Of a stretch of DNA of 64,000 nt, positions 42,615-51,076 are shown in pieces. This stretch comes from JAPXRI01 sp033813635 (GTDB lineage Bacteria > Bacillota > Clostridia > Oscillospirales > QAMX01): the NCBI GenBank assembly GCA_033813635.1, contig JAPXRI010000006.1, positions 1 through 64,000 on the forward strand, read 5' to 3'. The position numbers were made by a program, and so were the translations under genes. The stretch's first letter is position 1. The number at the start of each line of letters is the position of its first letter. The notes beneath the pieces were generated by a model. It made no database searches. It saw only the letters and a program-made list of their open reading frames with translations, and was not told the origin of the DNA.

Positions 42615-43439
42615 CTAGATATTGATGCTGGTCTCTCCGATCTTTTCGGTCCTGCCCTCGATCCCCTCGCGGAGCTCCGCGAGTTCATTTTTCATGGCCA
42701 GCGTAAACGTCAGGATATCGCTCCTGTGTACTACGAAGTTCGCGCCCGTGTCACGGTAAAACGCGATCTCCCTCGCGATATCCCCCGCGTAGTGGACGTG
42801 GATGCCCGCGCCGACACCCGCCTTTCTCGCCTTTGACAATATCTCCCTGACCGCCGCCTCGTAGGCCGGGTCCGTGTACTGCTCCGGAATGCCGAGGCTG
42901 CAGGAGAGGTCGTGGGGACCGATCAGGATGCCGTCGAGACCCGGCACCTTCAGGATATCGTCAAGCACCCGCATCGCCGGTACGCTCTCGATATTTACGA
43001 TTACGCTCCGCGAGCGGTTGGCGTTTTCAAGGTAGGCCTCCAGCGCCGGCTCTAATCTTTCCATCCCGTTTAAGAAGTTCTTCAGCCGCTCCCCCTTTAA
43101 AGGCTTATACTTGACAGCCCCGACCAGGGCTTTGACCTCCTCGACGCTCTCTACGTACGGCGCGATCACGCCCTCCGCGCCGCCGTCGAGCACGGTCGAG
43201 GCCGTGTAGGGGTCTGGCGAAGGGATGCGGACGATGGGGGCGATGTCCAGTGCGGAGTAAGCCCTGCACATCCACGAAAGCGTTGTCCTGTCGACGTCGA
43301 TGTGCTCCGTGTCGATAAAAATAAAGTCCATGCCGAGCCCGGCGATAACCGGCGCGTAACTCGGCGACCGCGTGACGAGCATCATCCCGTACACGTGTTT
43401 TCCGCCCTTCAGGGCGTTTCGAAACTCACAACCGTTCAT
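42615..43439 (-). CDS. HpcH/HpaI family class II aldolase
   Basis: A 274-residue aldolase of the HpcH/HpaI/2-dehydro-3-deoxyglucarate type, which splits 2-keto-3-deoxy acids into pyruvate and an aldehyde, using a divalent metal. The signature segments are DFIFIDTEHIDVDRTTL, the metal Glu in NIESVPAM and the metal Asp in ILIGPHDLSCSLGIP. ATG at 43439 is chosen; upstream TTG has no ribosome site. It lies between the dehydrogenase gene, from which two tandem hairpins separate it, and the sialidase-like gene. Context suggests sugar-acid breakdown. Confidence 0.9.
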   Translation of the reverse strand: MNGCEFRNALKGGKHVYGMMLVTRSPSYAPVIAGLGMDFIFIDTEHIDVDRTTLSWMCRAYSALDIAPIVRIPSPDPYTASTVLDGGAEGVIAPYVESVEEVKALVGAVKYKPLKGERLKNFLNGMERLEPALEAYLENANRSRSVIVNIESVPAMRVLDDILKVPGLDGILIGPHDLSCSLGIPEQYTDPAYEAAVREILSKARKAGVGAGIHVHYAGDIAREIAFYRDTGANFVVHRSDILTFTLAMKNELAELREGIEGRTEKIGETSINI

Positions 43440-43461
43440 TAATAACCGTTTCCTTTCTATA

Positions 43462-43510
43462 CGCAAACGCTCTGCGTTTACGCATGGCGTTAACGCTTTG
43501 CGTTTACGCC
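43462..43510. repeat. Two tandem near-perfect hairpins between the dehydrogenase and aldolase genes
   Basis: CGCAAACGC-TCT-GCGTTTACG (43462-43482) and GGCGTTAACGC-TTT-GCGTTTACGCC (43486-43510), two diverged copies of the same palindrome. They resemble REP-type or mRNA-processing elements. The plus strand has T8 after them but no gene ends there on that strand. Confidence 0.7.
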
Positions 43511-43520
43511 TATGTTTTTT

Positions 43521-44492
43521 TTATCCGGCCTTTATGCCGTTCACCACGTTGACGGGCCTGCCCGCGAGAAACGCGGAGATATTTTCCGCGGTAATCGCCA
43601 TCAGCCGGCGCCTCGCCTCAAGGGTCGCCCACGCGATATGGGGCGTGACGATGATGTTTTTCGCCGAGAGCAGCGGGTTGCCGCCTTTAGGCGGCTCGGA
43701 CGAGAGCACATCCACCGCCGCGCCGGCGATGCGCCCGGCGTTCAGCGCTTCCGCGAGCGCGCGCTCGTCAATCAGCGGGCCGCGGGCGGTGTTGATCAGA
43801 TACGCCGCCGGCTTCATCTTTTCAATCGCCTCGGCGTTGATCATGCCCGCGTTCTTAGCGGTCAACGGACAGTGGAGACTGACAAAATCTGAGCCGCGGA
43901 GAACCCCGTCGAGGTCGGTAAACGCAAAATCCGAATAACCGGGCGCGGGCTTCGGGGACGTGTTGTATGCGAGCACCCGCATTCCGAAAGCGTGGGCAAG
44001 CTCCGCCACCCGGCGGCCGATCGCGCCGTAGCCGATCACGCCGAGCGTCTTTCCCGCAAGCTCTATCAGCGGGAAATTCCAGTAGGAGTAGTCCTCCGCC
44101 CTGCACCAGTCGCCCGCCAAAACCGAATCGCTGTGCCGCCTGACATTGTGGCAGAACTCGAGGATCAGCGCCATCACCAGCTGCGCGACCGAATCCGTGC
44201 CGTAGGTTGGCACATTGCTGACCGGTATCCCCCGCTCCGCCGCTGCTGCTGAGTCGACAATGTTATAGCCGGTGGCGAGAACGCCGATCAGCTTCAGCTT
44301 GGGCAGCGCCCCGATTGTCCCGGCGTCCAGCGGAGTCTTGTTGGTCAGCAGGATATCCGCGTCCTTCGCCCGCTCGAGCACGCCGCCCCGCGGCGTCCTG
44401 TCGTAAACCGTGAGCTCGCCCAGCGCCGCGACGGCGTCCCAGGGGTTGTCTCCGGGATTGAGCGCGTAGCCGTCAAGAACGACAATTTTCAT
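43521..44492 (-). CDS. D-2-hydroxyacid dehydrogenase (glycerate dehydrogenase/hydroxypyruvate reductase-like)
   Basis: A 323-residue NAD-dependent enzyme. The Rossmann motif is GVIGYGAIGRRVAEL (about 149-163); the catalytic Arg is in INTARGPLIDE, Glu in VDVLSSEPP and His in VTPHIAWAT. It is closest in look to glycerate dehydrogenase (HprA), which reduces hydroxypyruvate or glyoxylate. ATG at 44492 is used; a frame extending further upstream lacks a start with a ribosome site. It heads the minus-strand run with the HpcH aldolase and sialidase-like gene. Pathway role: reduction of the aldehyde or keto acid after aldol cleavage, by inference. Confidence 0.9.
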   Translation of the reverse strand: MKIVVLDGYALNPGDNPWDAVAALGELTVYDRTPRGGVLERAKDADILLTNKTPLDAGTIGALPKLKLIGVLATGYNIVDSAAAAERGIPVSNVPTYGTDSVAQLVMALILEFCHNVRRHSDSVLAGDWCRAEDYSYWNFPLIELAGKTLGVIGYGAIGRRVAELAHAFGMRVLAYNTSPKPAPGYSDFAFTDLDGVLRGSDFVSLHCPLTAKNAGMINAEAIEKMKPAAYLINTARGPLIDERALAEALNAGRIAGAAVDVLSSEPPKGGNPLLSAKNIIVTPHIAWATLEARRRLMAITAENISAFLAGRPVNVVNGIKAG

Positions 44493-44524
44493 TTGAGTCA
44501 AACGACCTTCCCTTCCGGTATTTT

Positions 44525-44830
44525 TTATTTCACACCCATCTTTTTCTGCATCCGTATCAGGATAAGCCCGACGACGATGAAATAGACATACCAATAGATA
44601 CAAAGCAAAACGTCCGCCGCCGCGCTGTGCTCCGGGAAAAGGCTCCCCCGCAGGGTCGACAGCAGCGCGGCCGCGAGCGTGACGGTTATCAGCAAAAGCA
44701 CCGTTCTTACGATATATTTATTTTCGAAATCCGAAAAAATCACATGATAGAGCCAGAAAAAAATGATCGATATATTGAACCCCGGTATAAACGCGAGGAT
44801 TTTCTGGGATGAGAGCTCTACCTGATTCAT
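44525..44830 (-). CDS. Small membrane protein of unknown function
   Basis: About 101 residues with three to four hydrophobic segments (ILAFIPGFNISIIFFWLYHV, YIVRTVLLLITVTLAAALLS, DVLLCIYWYVYFIVVGLILI). The C-terminus is basic (RMQKKMGVK). ATG at 44830 (AAGGAAAG about a dozen bases upstream) is preferred to 44869. I do not recognise the family. It lies 32 bases upstream of the dehydrogenase and could be co-transcribed. Confidence 0.65.
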   Translation of the reverse strand: MNQVELSSQKILAFIPGFNISIIFFWLYHVIFSDFENKYIVRTVLLLITVTLAAALLSTLRGSLFPEHSAAADVLLCIYWYVYFIVVGLILIRMQKKMGVK

Positions 44831-44909
44831 GCCAAAATCACTTTCCTTAATCGAAACCCGTTCAAACATATATGCCGGACATATGTGCTTTGAACGGGAT
44901 TAAAGCTGC

Positions 44910-45632
44910 CTATTCGTCCCAGCTGTGCCAGACGTTTTGCACGTCGTCGTTGTCGTCGAGCATTTCCAGAAGGCGCTGCATGTTCTTGATCTGATCCTCG
45001 TCCGTGAGCTCGGTCAGCGAATTCGGAATCATCTTGACCTCGGCCTCGACGAAGGTGTAGCCCTTTTTCTCCAACGCCTCGCGCACCGCGCCGAGCGAAT
45101 CCGGGTCGGTGGTAATCGCGAACATCTCGGCATCCACCTCGACGTCTTCCGCGCCGGCCTCAAGGGCGTCCATCATCACGGTATCCTCGTCCTGTCCGGC
45201 GTTTTCGATGACGAGCATGCCCTTCTTCGTAAACATCCATGATACGCTGTTCGACTGTCCGAGGTTGCCGCCGTTCTTATCGAAATAGTGCCGCATCTCG
45301 GCCGCGGTTCTGTTCCGGTTGTCCGTCAGCGTTTCGACGATTACCGCGACGCCGCCGGGACCGTAGCCCTCGTAAGTGATGTTCTCGAAGTTCGCCGTGT
45401 CGTTCCCGCCCGCGTATTTCGAAATCATGCGGTTGATGTTGTCGTTGGGAACGTTCAGGGTTTTCGCCTTCGCTATTATGTCGCGAAGGCGCGAGTTCGC
45501 CTCGGGGTCCGGGCTCCCCTCTCTGACTGCCTGCGCGATCTCGCGGCCGATCTTTGTGTAAATCTGCGCGCGCTTGGCGTCGCCAGCCTCCTTTTTATGC
45601 TTGATATTATTCCATTTGGAATGACCGGACAT
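44910..45632 (-). CDS. yebC: YebC/PmpR family protein (TACO1 homologue)
   Basis: A 240-residue YebC-type protein with MSGHSKWNNIKHKKEAGDAK at the start, GYGPGGVAVIVETLTDNRNR in the middle and WHSWDE at the end. Described first as a transcriptional regulator; the mitochondrial homologue TACO1 and recent bacterial work link the family to translation of proline-rich stretches. Full length. It stands alone. Confidence 0.96.
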   Translation of the reverse strand: MSGHSKWNNIKHKKEAGDAKRAQIYTKIGREIAQAVREGSPDPEANSRLRDIIAKAKTLNVPNDNINRMISKYAGGNDTANFENITYEGYGPGGVAVIVETLTDNRNRTAAEMRHYFDKNGGNLGQSNSVSWMFTKKGMLVIENAGQDEDTVMMDALEAGAEDVEVDAEMFAITTDPDSLGAVREALEKKGYTFVEAEVKMIPNSLTELTDEDQIKNMQRLLEMLDDNDDVQNVWHSWDE

Positions 45633-45834
45633 AAATAACTCACCTTTATTATTAGATTACGGTACCAGTTTTGCTGTTATTTTACCACAAATCGGCACGC
45701 AAAGCAAGAATATATCTGCCAAGGGCTGGGATTTGGGCTCTGCAGACCCGCAAAGGCATATGCGCCGCGTTTTTCGCGGTGTAATACCAAAACGTTTCGT
45801 TTCCCCGCTCTTCGCCGCCGGACGGAATTTTCAC

Positions 45835-45863
45835 TTGAATTATCGCCCCATTGTCTGTATAAT
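45835..45863 (+). promoter_or_regulatory. Sigma-A promoter for the GNAT_C protein gene
   Basis: TTGAAT (45835-45840), 17-base spacer, TATAAT (45858-45863), 45 bases upstream of the ATG. Confidence 0.7.
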
Positions 45864-45907
45864 TTTATAGTCCGTAAAATAAACGGGGACATGGAAAGGA
45901 CGATATC

Positions 45908-46831
45908 ATGAGATTCCTTGATACGGCGTATGTCGACGCTTTCGCGGAGGAACACCGCTTTCCGCGGGAAGCGAGGACATGCTTTGTCGATTTGACGCGG
46001 AGGCTTCTGGACAATCCCGAAAACGCGGGGGCCTTTGAGGCGGTCTGCAGCGGCTATATGTTTCCGGAGGCCCACGATCCGAAAATCGCGCTCGAAAACC
46101 TGAAACCCATTGCCGAAAAATCCGGAACGCACGAGTATACGATCAATATGCTGTTCTGGATTTTATGCGGCAAAGAGCTGCGGGAACGGTACGCCGCGCA
46201 GCGGATAGACAGCCATATTTTTTTCGACACGATGGAAGACCTCCGCTGCAAGCTCAACGAGTGCATCGAGTGCAAGGGGATCTGCGGCTCCTTTGTCAAC
46301 GACTGGTTTCACGGCTTTTACTGCTTGAACCGGTTCGCTCTGGGGCGTTTTCAGTACGGAAAGGATAATCTCTGGGCAGACTACAGGATGCCTGACAGAA
46401 CGGTAATCCCCGCCGGAACCCGCTGCATGAATTTCCATATCCCCTCCTCCGGCGTTCCGCTGACAGACGGGGTGCGGTTTGATTCCTACCGCAGGGCGTA
46501 CCGCTTCTTTAGAGATTATTTTGACTCGGACCTGATGGTGCTCACCTGCAGTTCCTGGCTGTTATACGATAAGCACAGGGAGTTTCTGCCGAAAAGCTCC
46601 AACATCCTGAAATTTATGGATGACTTCGACATTGTCGCTTACAAGGAAAAGGAAGGCTTCGGCGACGGCTGGAGAGTGTTCGGCAAATACGCGAACCTGC
46701 CCTATGACCGGCTACCCGAGGATACGAGCCTCCGGAAGGCGTATAAAGAATGGCTGATGAAGACAGGCAAGTCCGGCGGCGGCACCGGGGTTATCGTATT
46801 CGACGGTGAGAAGATCGTAAATAAAAGATAA
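45908..46831 (+). CDS. Acyltransferase-type protein with GNAT_C domain
   Basis: A 307-residue protein that resembles the Firmicutes group with a C-terminal GNAT_C domain, annotated as acyltransferase domain protein. Conserved features of the group are INMLFWILCGKELRERY (near 80), FFDTMEDLR, FNFHIPSSG-type motif (here MNFHIPSSGVPLTDG, about 178-192), CSSWLLYDKHREFLP and SSNILKFM. The usual N-terminal GNAT half is hard to see. Substrate unknown. GGAAAGGAC precedes the ATG. Monocistronic, with promoter and terminator of its own. Confidence 0.7.
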   Translation: MRFLDTAYVDAFAEEHRFPREARTCFVDLTRRLLDNPENAGAFEAVCSGYMFPEAHDPKIALENLKPIAEKSGTHEYTINMLFWILCGKELRERYAAQRIDSHIFFDTMEDLRCKLNECIECKGICGSFVNDWFHGFYCLNRFALGRFQYGKDNLWADYRMPDRTVIPAGTRCMNFHIPSSGVPLTDGVRFDSYRRAYRFFRDYFDSDLMVLTCSSWLLYDKHREFLPKSSNILKFMDDFDIVAYKEKEGFGDGWRVFGKYANLPYDRLPEDTSLRKAYKEWLMKTGKSGGGTGVIVFDGEKIVNKR

Positions 46832-46851
46832 TGGGATAACAGAAAACGAAA

Positions 46852-46888
46852 TTGCCCGGAGAGCCCCGGTTCGAAGGCAGTCCGGGCG
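46852..46888 (+). terminator. Terminator of the GNAT_C protein gene
   Basis: TTGCCCGGA and TCCGGGCGG pair (two G-T pairs), followed by TATTTTTATTTT. Confidence 0.75.
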
Positions 46889-46971
46889 GTATTTTTATTT
46901 TAGCAGATACGAATTACATAACTGTGCGCCGCGCGGGCATATCCGGATTTCCGTACTTCACGGATAAACAA

Positions 46972-47001
46972 AGAGCGCTCTCCAATACGGGAGAGCGCTC
47001 T
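46972..47001 (-). terminator. Terminator of groESL
   Basis: On the minus strand AGAGCGCTCTCC-CGTATT-GGAGAGCGCTCT is followed by TTGTTTATCC, 21 bases after the groEL stop. Confidence 0.85.
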
Positions 47002-47022
47002 GCCGTTACAGCGCTATATTGC

Positions 47023-48660
47023 TTAATACATTCCCATGTCTCCGCCGCCCATGCCGGAACCGCCGGCTGCGGGAGCGGGGGGCTCGGGGATATCGCCCAC
47101 GAGGGCTTCGGTCGTCAGGACCATCGAGGCGACGCTCGCCGCGTTCTGGAGCGCGGAGCGCGTAACCTTCGCCGGGTCGACGATGCCGGATTTGATCATA
47201 TCGGTGTAGGTCTCGTTCAGCGCGTCGAAGCCGTAGCCGATCTTCTTGGAGCCCTTGATCTTGTCAAGAACCACCGAGCCGTCGATGCCCGCGTTCGCCG
47301 CGATCTGCTTGACCGGCTCCTCAAGGGCTTTCGCAACCGCGCGGACACCCGTGCGCTCGTCGCCCTCGGTGGTCTTCAGAAGCTTCTCAACGGCCGCAAC
47401 CGCGTTGACATACGCTACGCCGCCGCCGGCGACGATGCCTTCCTGGACGGCCGCGCGGGTCGCGTTCAGCGCGTCCTCGATGCGGAGCTTCTTCTCCTTC
47501 ATTTCGGTTTCGGTGGCAGCGCCGACCTTAATGACGGCTACGCCGCCGGAGAGCTTCGCAAGGCGCTCCTGGAGCTTTTCTTTATCGAAATCGGAGGTTG
47601 TGACCTCGATCTGGGATTTGATCTGGCTGATTCTGGCTTTAATCTCGGACGTGTCGCCGGCGCCGTCGACAATGATCGTGTTCTCCTTGGAGACCTTGAC
47701 CTGTCTTGCGCGGCCCAGCTGGGAGATCTGGGTTTCCTTGAGCTCAAGTCCGAGCTCTTCGGAGATGACTTCGCCGCCGGTCAGGATGGCGATATCCTTG
47801 AGCATTTCCTTGCGCCTGTCGCCGAAGCCCGGAGCCTTGACGGCTACGCAGGTAAACGTTCCGCGGAGCCTGTTGACAATCAGCGTCGCGAGAGCTTCGC
47901 CCTCGACGTCCTCGGCGATGATCAGCAGCTTTTTGCCGCCCTGCACGATCTGCTCAAGCAGCGGCAGGATCTCCTGGATGTTGGATATTTTCTTGTCGGT
48001 AATCAGGATGTAGGCATCGTCAAGGACGGCTTCCATCTTGTCGGAATCGGTGACCATGTACGGAGTGACATATCCGCGGTCAAACTGCATGCCTTCGACG
48101 ACCTCGCTGTAGGTCTCGGCCGTTTTCGACTCCTCGACGGTGATGACGCCGTCGTTTGAAACCTTGTCCATGGCGTCGGCGATCAGCTTGCCGATGAATT
48201 CGTCGCCCGACGAAATCGAGGCGACCTTCGCGATGTCGGAGTTGCCGGCGATCGCGACGGAGTTCTCCTTGATGGCCGCGACGGCCGCGTCAACTGCCGC
48301 CGTAATGCCCTTGCGCATGACCATCGGGTTCGCACCCGCGGCCAGGTTCTTCAGACCCTCGCGGACCAGCGCCTGCGCCAGCAGGGTCGCGGTAGTGGTG
48401 CCGTCGCCGGCGACGTCGTTGGTCTTCGTCGCAACTTCCTTCAGAAGCTGCGCGCCCATGTTTTCATATCTGTCTTCAAGCTCGATCTCTTTGGCTATCG
48501 TTACGCCGTCGTTGCAGATTAACGGAGCGCCGAATTTTTTATCAAGAACAACGTTTCTGCCCTTCGGCCCGAGCGTAATCTTAACTGTATCGGCCACCTT
48601 GTTTATGCCTCTCTCAAGGGCGCGGCGGGCTTCCTCACTGTACATCAGCTTTTTTGCCAT
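47023..48660 (-). CDS. groEL: Chaperonin GroEL (60 kDa)
   Basis: A 545-residue GroEL. It starts MAKKLMYSEEARRALERGIN, has the ATP site DGTTTATLLAQAL (about 87-99) and the Gly/Met-rich tail GGSGMGGGDMGMY. It forms the double-ring folding chamber with GroES and ATP. It lies 40 bases after groES in one operon under CIRCE control. Confidence 0.99.
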   Translation of the reverse strand: MAKKLMYSEEARRALERGINKVADTVKITLGPKGRNVVLDKKFGAPLICNDGVTIAKEIELEDRYENMGAQLLKEVATKTNDVAGDGTTTATLLAQALVREGLKNLAAGANPMVMRKGITAAVDAAVAAIKENSVAIAGNSDIAKVASISSGDEFIGKLIADAMDKVSNDGVITVEESKTAETYSEVVEGMQFDRGYVTPYMVTDSDKMEAVLDDAYILITDKKISNIQEILPLLEQIVQGGKKLLIIAEDVEGEALATLIVNRLRGTFTCVAVKAPGFGDRRKEMLKDIAILTGGEVISEELGLELKETQISQLGRARQVKVSKENTIIVDGAGDTSEIKARISQIKSQIEVTTSDFDKEKLQERLAKLSGGVAVIKVGAATETEMKEKKLRIEDALNATRAAVQEGIVAGGGVAYVNAVAAVEKLLKTTEGDERTGVRAVAKALEEPVKQIAANAGIDGSVVLDKIKGSKKIGYGFDALNETYTDMIKSGIVDPAKVTRSALQNAASVASMVLTTEALVGDIPEPPAPAAGGSGMGGGDMGMY

Positions 48661-48700
48661 TGTTTGTTTCCTCCCGTATAAATTAAGTTAAATCCGTTTG

Positions 48701-48985
48701 CTATTCGCAGATCGCGAGAATGTCACTCTGGCGGACAATCGTGTACTCCTCGCCGTCGATCTTGACCTCTGTGCCCGAGTACTTGCTCGTAATCACCCTA
48801 TCGCCGGCTTTGACATACATTGTGACTTCTTTGCCGTCTACGACTCCGCCGGGGCCTACTGCTATTATCTCCGCTACCTGCGGTTTTTCCTTCGCCGCTC
48901 CGGTCAGTATAATGCCGCTCTTGGTCGTCTCCTCGGCTTCCACCATTTTAATCACAACGCGGTCTGCCAAAGGCTTCAGTTTCAT
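48701..48985 (-). CDS. groES: Co-chaperonin GroES
   Basis: A 94-residue GroES (MKLKPLADRVVIKMVEAEET), with the mobile loop TTKSGIILTGAA (about 20-31). It caps the GroEL ring. First gene of groESL; GGGAGGAAG precedes the ATG. The CIRCE operator lies 47 bases upstream. Confidence 0.98.
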   Translation of the reverse strand: MKLKPLADRVVIKMVEAEETTKSGIILTGAAKEKPQVAEIIAVGPGGVVDGKEVTMYVKAGDRVITSKYSGTEVKIDGEEYTIVRQSDILAICE

Positions 48986-49031
48986 TGTTGCTTCCTCCCT
49001 TAATAAAATAGGTGTTGTAAACTCTCATACG

Positions 49032-49058
49032 TTAGCACTCAATGTGTCCGAGTGCTAA
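49032..49058. promoter_or_regulatory. CIRCE operator (HrcA binding site)
   Basis: TTAGCACTC-N9-GAGTGCTAA, an exact match to the CIRCE consensus. HrcA binds it and represses groESL until heat shock. Confidence 0.97.
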
Positions 49059-49065
49059 CGTATAT

Positions 49066-49094
49066 ATCATAGTAAAAACAGGAGATATTTACAA
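49066..49094 (-). promoter_or_regulatory. groESL promoter
   Basis: On the minus strand TTGTAA (49094-49089), 17-base spacer, TATGAT (49071-49066), directly before CIRCE. Confidence 0.75.
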
Positions 49095-49293
49095 TCTCCA
49101 TTTTATCCAAATTTACCCGGAAATAACCGCTGATTTTTTACCATCATCGATATATTGCCGCATAGCGCATTCTGGAGGCTTTTTTCATTTATTTCGCTAA
49201 GCTTAGGGTGCCCGATTCGTAAAAAAGCGCAGAATCGACTTTCTCCGGGTGCATGCGAACCCCGCGCTCCCGGAGAGACAGGCGGCATAGGTA

Positions 49294-49343
49294 AATATTG
49301 ACATAAAAGTATTTTACGCTTAAAATATTGCTATGTCAATATT
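49294..49343. promoter_or_regulatory. Symmetrical promoter/operator of glpK
   Basis: AATATTGACATA (49294-49305) and TATGTCAATATT (49332-49343) form a perfect 12-bp inverted repeat with 26 bases between. Plus strand: TTGACA (49298-49303), 17 bases, TAAAAT (49321-49326), leading to glpK. Minus strand: TTGACA (49339-49334), 17 bases, TAAAAT (49316-49311), leading to groESL. The two promoters overlap face to face. Confidence 0.7.
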
Positions 49344-49406
49344 AATAAAACGTCTTACCCGGCTTTAAAACGCAATAAAGCTGTTTTTTTGGCAACGGAG
49401 GTGGCT

Positions 49407-50930
49407 ATGCTGCAAAACCATACGCAGAAATATATACTGGCGCTGGACCAGGGTACAACGAGCTCGCGGGCCGTTCTCGCCGGCAAAGACGGGAAGTTTG
49501 CCGCCTCCGCGCAGTACCCGTTCAGACAGATCTATCCCCTCCCGGGCTGGGTCGAGCACGACCCGCAGGATATCTGGGAAAGCGAGGTCCGCGCGATACG
49601 AGACGCGCTTGAAAAGGCCGGTGTCTCCGCCGGGGAGATCGCGGCGGTGGGTATCACCAACCAGCGCGAGACGGCGATTGTATGGGACCGGTTCACCGGG
49701 ATTCCGGTCTGCAACGCCATCGTCTGGCAGTGCCGGCGGACGGCCGGCCTCTGCGAAAGGCTTCGCGCAGACGGGCTCGGAGAGTATGTAAAGGATAAAA
49801 CCGGTCTGCTGATCGACGCTTATTTTTCCGGCACGAAAATCAAATGGATTTTGGACAATATCCCCCGGGCGCGGGCTTCGGCGGAAAAGGGCGATCTCCT
49901 TTTCGGCACTGTTGAGACCTGGCTGATCTGGAAGCTGACCGGCGGAAAGGTTCACGTGACCGACTACGCCAACGCCTCCCGCACGATGCTCTTCGACATC
50001 GAAAAGCTTGATTGGGACGATAAGCTGCTGCTGGCGCTGGACATACCCCGGGCGATGCTTCCCAGCCCGGTGCCGAATTTCGGGTTTAAAGGGAGTGTAG
50101 GAGACCATATCCCGGGCCTTGAGGTGCTCGCGGGTGCGCCGATCTGCGCCTCCGTAGGCGACCAGTCCTCCGCGCTTTTCGGGCAGTGCTGCTTCGAGCC
50201 GGGCCTCGCGAAATGCACCTACGGCACCGGCTGCTTCATGCTCGCCAATATCGGCACCTCGGACGACGGCGCCGGCGAGCTCCGCTCAAAGCACGGACTT
50301 CTCACCGGCGTCGCCTGGCACGACGGCGAAAAGGCGACCTACGCGCTGGAGGGCAGCGCCTTCAACACCGGCTCCGCGATCCAATGGCTCAGGGACGAGC
50401 TTGGGCTGATCTCCTCCGCGCCCGAGTGCGACCGCCTTGCGGAGTCGGTACCGGATACCGGCGGAGCGTACTTCGTGCCGGCCTTTACCGGTCTCGGCGC
50501 GCCCTATTGGGACATGTACGCCCGCGGGCTGCTCTGCGGCCTGACACGCGGCACAACCCGCGCGCATATCGCCCGAGCGGTGCTTGAGAGCATCGCCTAC
50601 CAGGTGGCCGACCTCGCGCAGACGATGGAGCAGGATCTGGGCGGCGAAATAAAGGAGTTCCGGGTCGACGGCGGCGCGTCTGTAAGCGATTTCCTGATGG
50701 GCTTCCAGGCGGATTTGCTCGGCATCCCGGTCGACAGGCCGGCATGCGTCGAATCCACCGCTCTCGGTGCGGCTTATATGGCCGGACTCAGCGCCGGTTT
50801 CTGGAGGGACTGCGGCGAGCTTCGCGGACTCCGCGCAACCGGGAAACTGTTCACCCCGCGCATGCCGGAATCCGTAAGGGCGGAGCTCAGCTCCGGCTGG
50901 AAAAAGGCGGTTGTAAGAGCGATGCGGTAA
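49407..50930 (+). CDS. glpK: Glycerol kinase
   Basis: A 507-residue FGGY-family kinase that makes sn-glycerol 3-phosphate from glycerol and ATP. Phosphate-binding motif LDQGTTSSRAVL (13-24), substrate residues in GWVEHDPQDIW and QRETAIVWDR, ADP loop GDQSSALFGQ and the FGGY-like LESIAYQVADL. ATG at 49407 has GGAGG six bases upstream and is preferred to TTG at 49389. No glycerol facilitator or glycerol-phosphate dehydrogenase is adjacent. It stands alone. Confidence 0.96.
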   Translation: MLQNHTQKYILALDQGTTSSRAVLAGKDGKFAASAQYPFRQIYPLPGWVEHDPQDIWESEVRAIRDALEKAGVSAGEIAAVGITNQRETAIVWDRFTGIPVCNAIVWQCRRTAGLCERLRADGLGEYVKDKTGLLIDAYFSGTKIKWILDNIPRARASAEKGDLLFGTVETWLIWKLTGGKVHVTDYANASRTMLFDIEKLDWDDKLLLALDIPRAMLPSPVPNFGFKGSVGDHIPGLEVLAGAPICASVGDQSSALFGQCCFEPGLAKCTYGTGCFMLANIGTSDDGAGELRSKHGLLTGVAWHDGEKATYALEGSAFNTGSAIQWLRDELGLISSAPECDRLAESVPDTGGAYFVPAFTGLGAPYWDMYARGLLCGLTRGTTRAHIARAVLESIAYQVADLAQTMEQDLGGEIKEFRVDGGASVSDFLMGFQADLLGIPVDRPACVESTALGAAYMAGLSAGFWRDCGELRGLRATGKLFTPRMPESVRAELSSGWKKAVVRAMR

Positions 50931-51076
50931 AAATGGTCTGAGTTATTCCGCCCCGCGGCAACAAAACGAAGTAATATTACCTCCCCTTTTCCGCATAAGC
51001 TGTGGACAAAGGGATTTTTTTGCCTGTCCGACATGTAATGTTTTTTCCTTTACACGCTATGAGGAGGGATGCGGCG

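Larger units (their letters stand above)
48986..49406. other. 421-bp control region between groES and glpK
   Basis: It contains the groESL promoter with CIRCE (49032-49094) and the glpK promoter inside a 12-bp inverted repeat (49294-49343). The 200 bases between (49095-49293) hold no gene I can support. Confidence 0.6.

Noticed and set aside
45677..46132. 151-codon minus-strand ORF overlapping the GNAT_C gene start
   Set aside because: No ribosome site or protein-like pattern; the plus strand has promoter, ribosome site and a conserved protein.
49294..49343. Invertible promoter switch at glpK
   Set aside because: Arms of 12 bp around 26 bp are too small for known site-specific invertases, no recombinase is near, and inversion would leave the symmetrical promoters almost unchanged.
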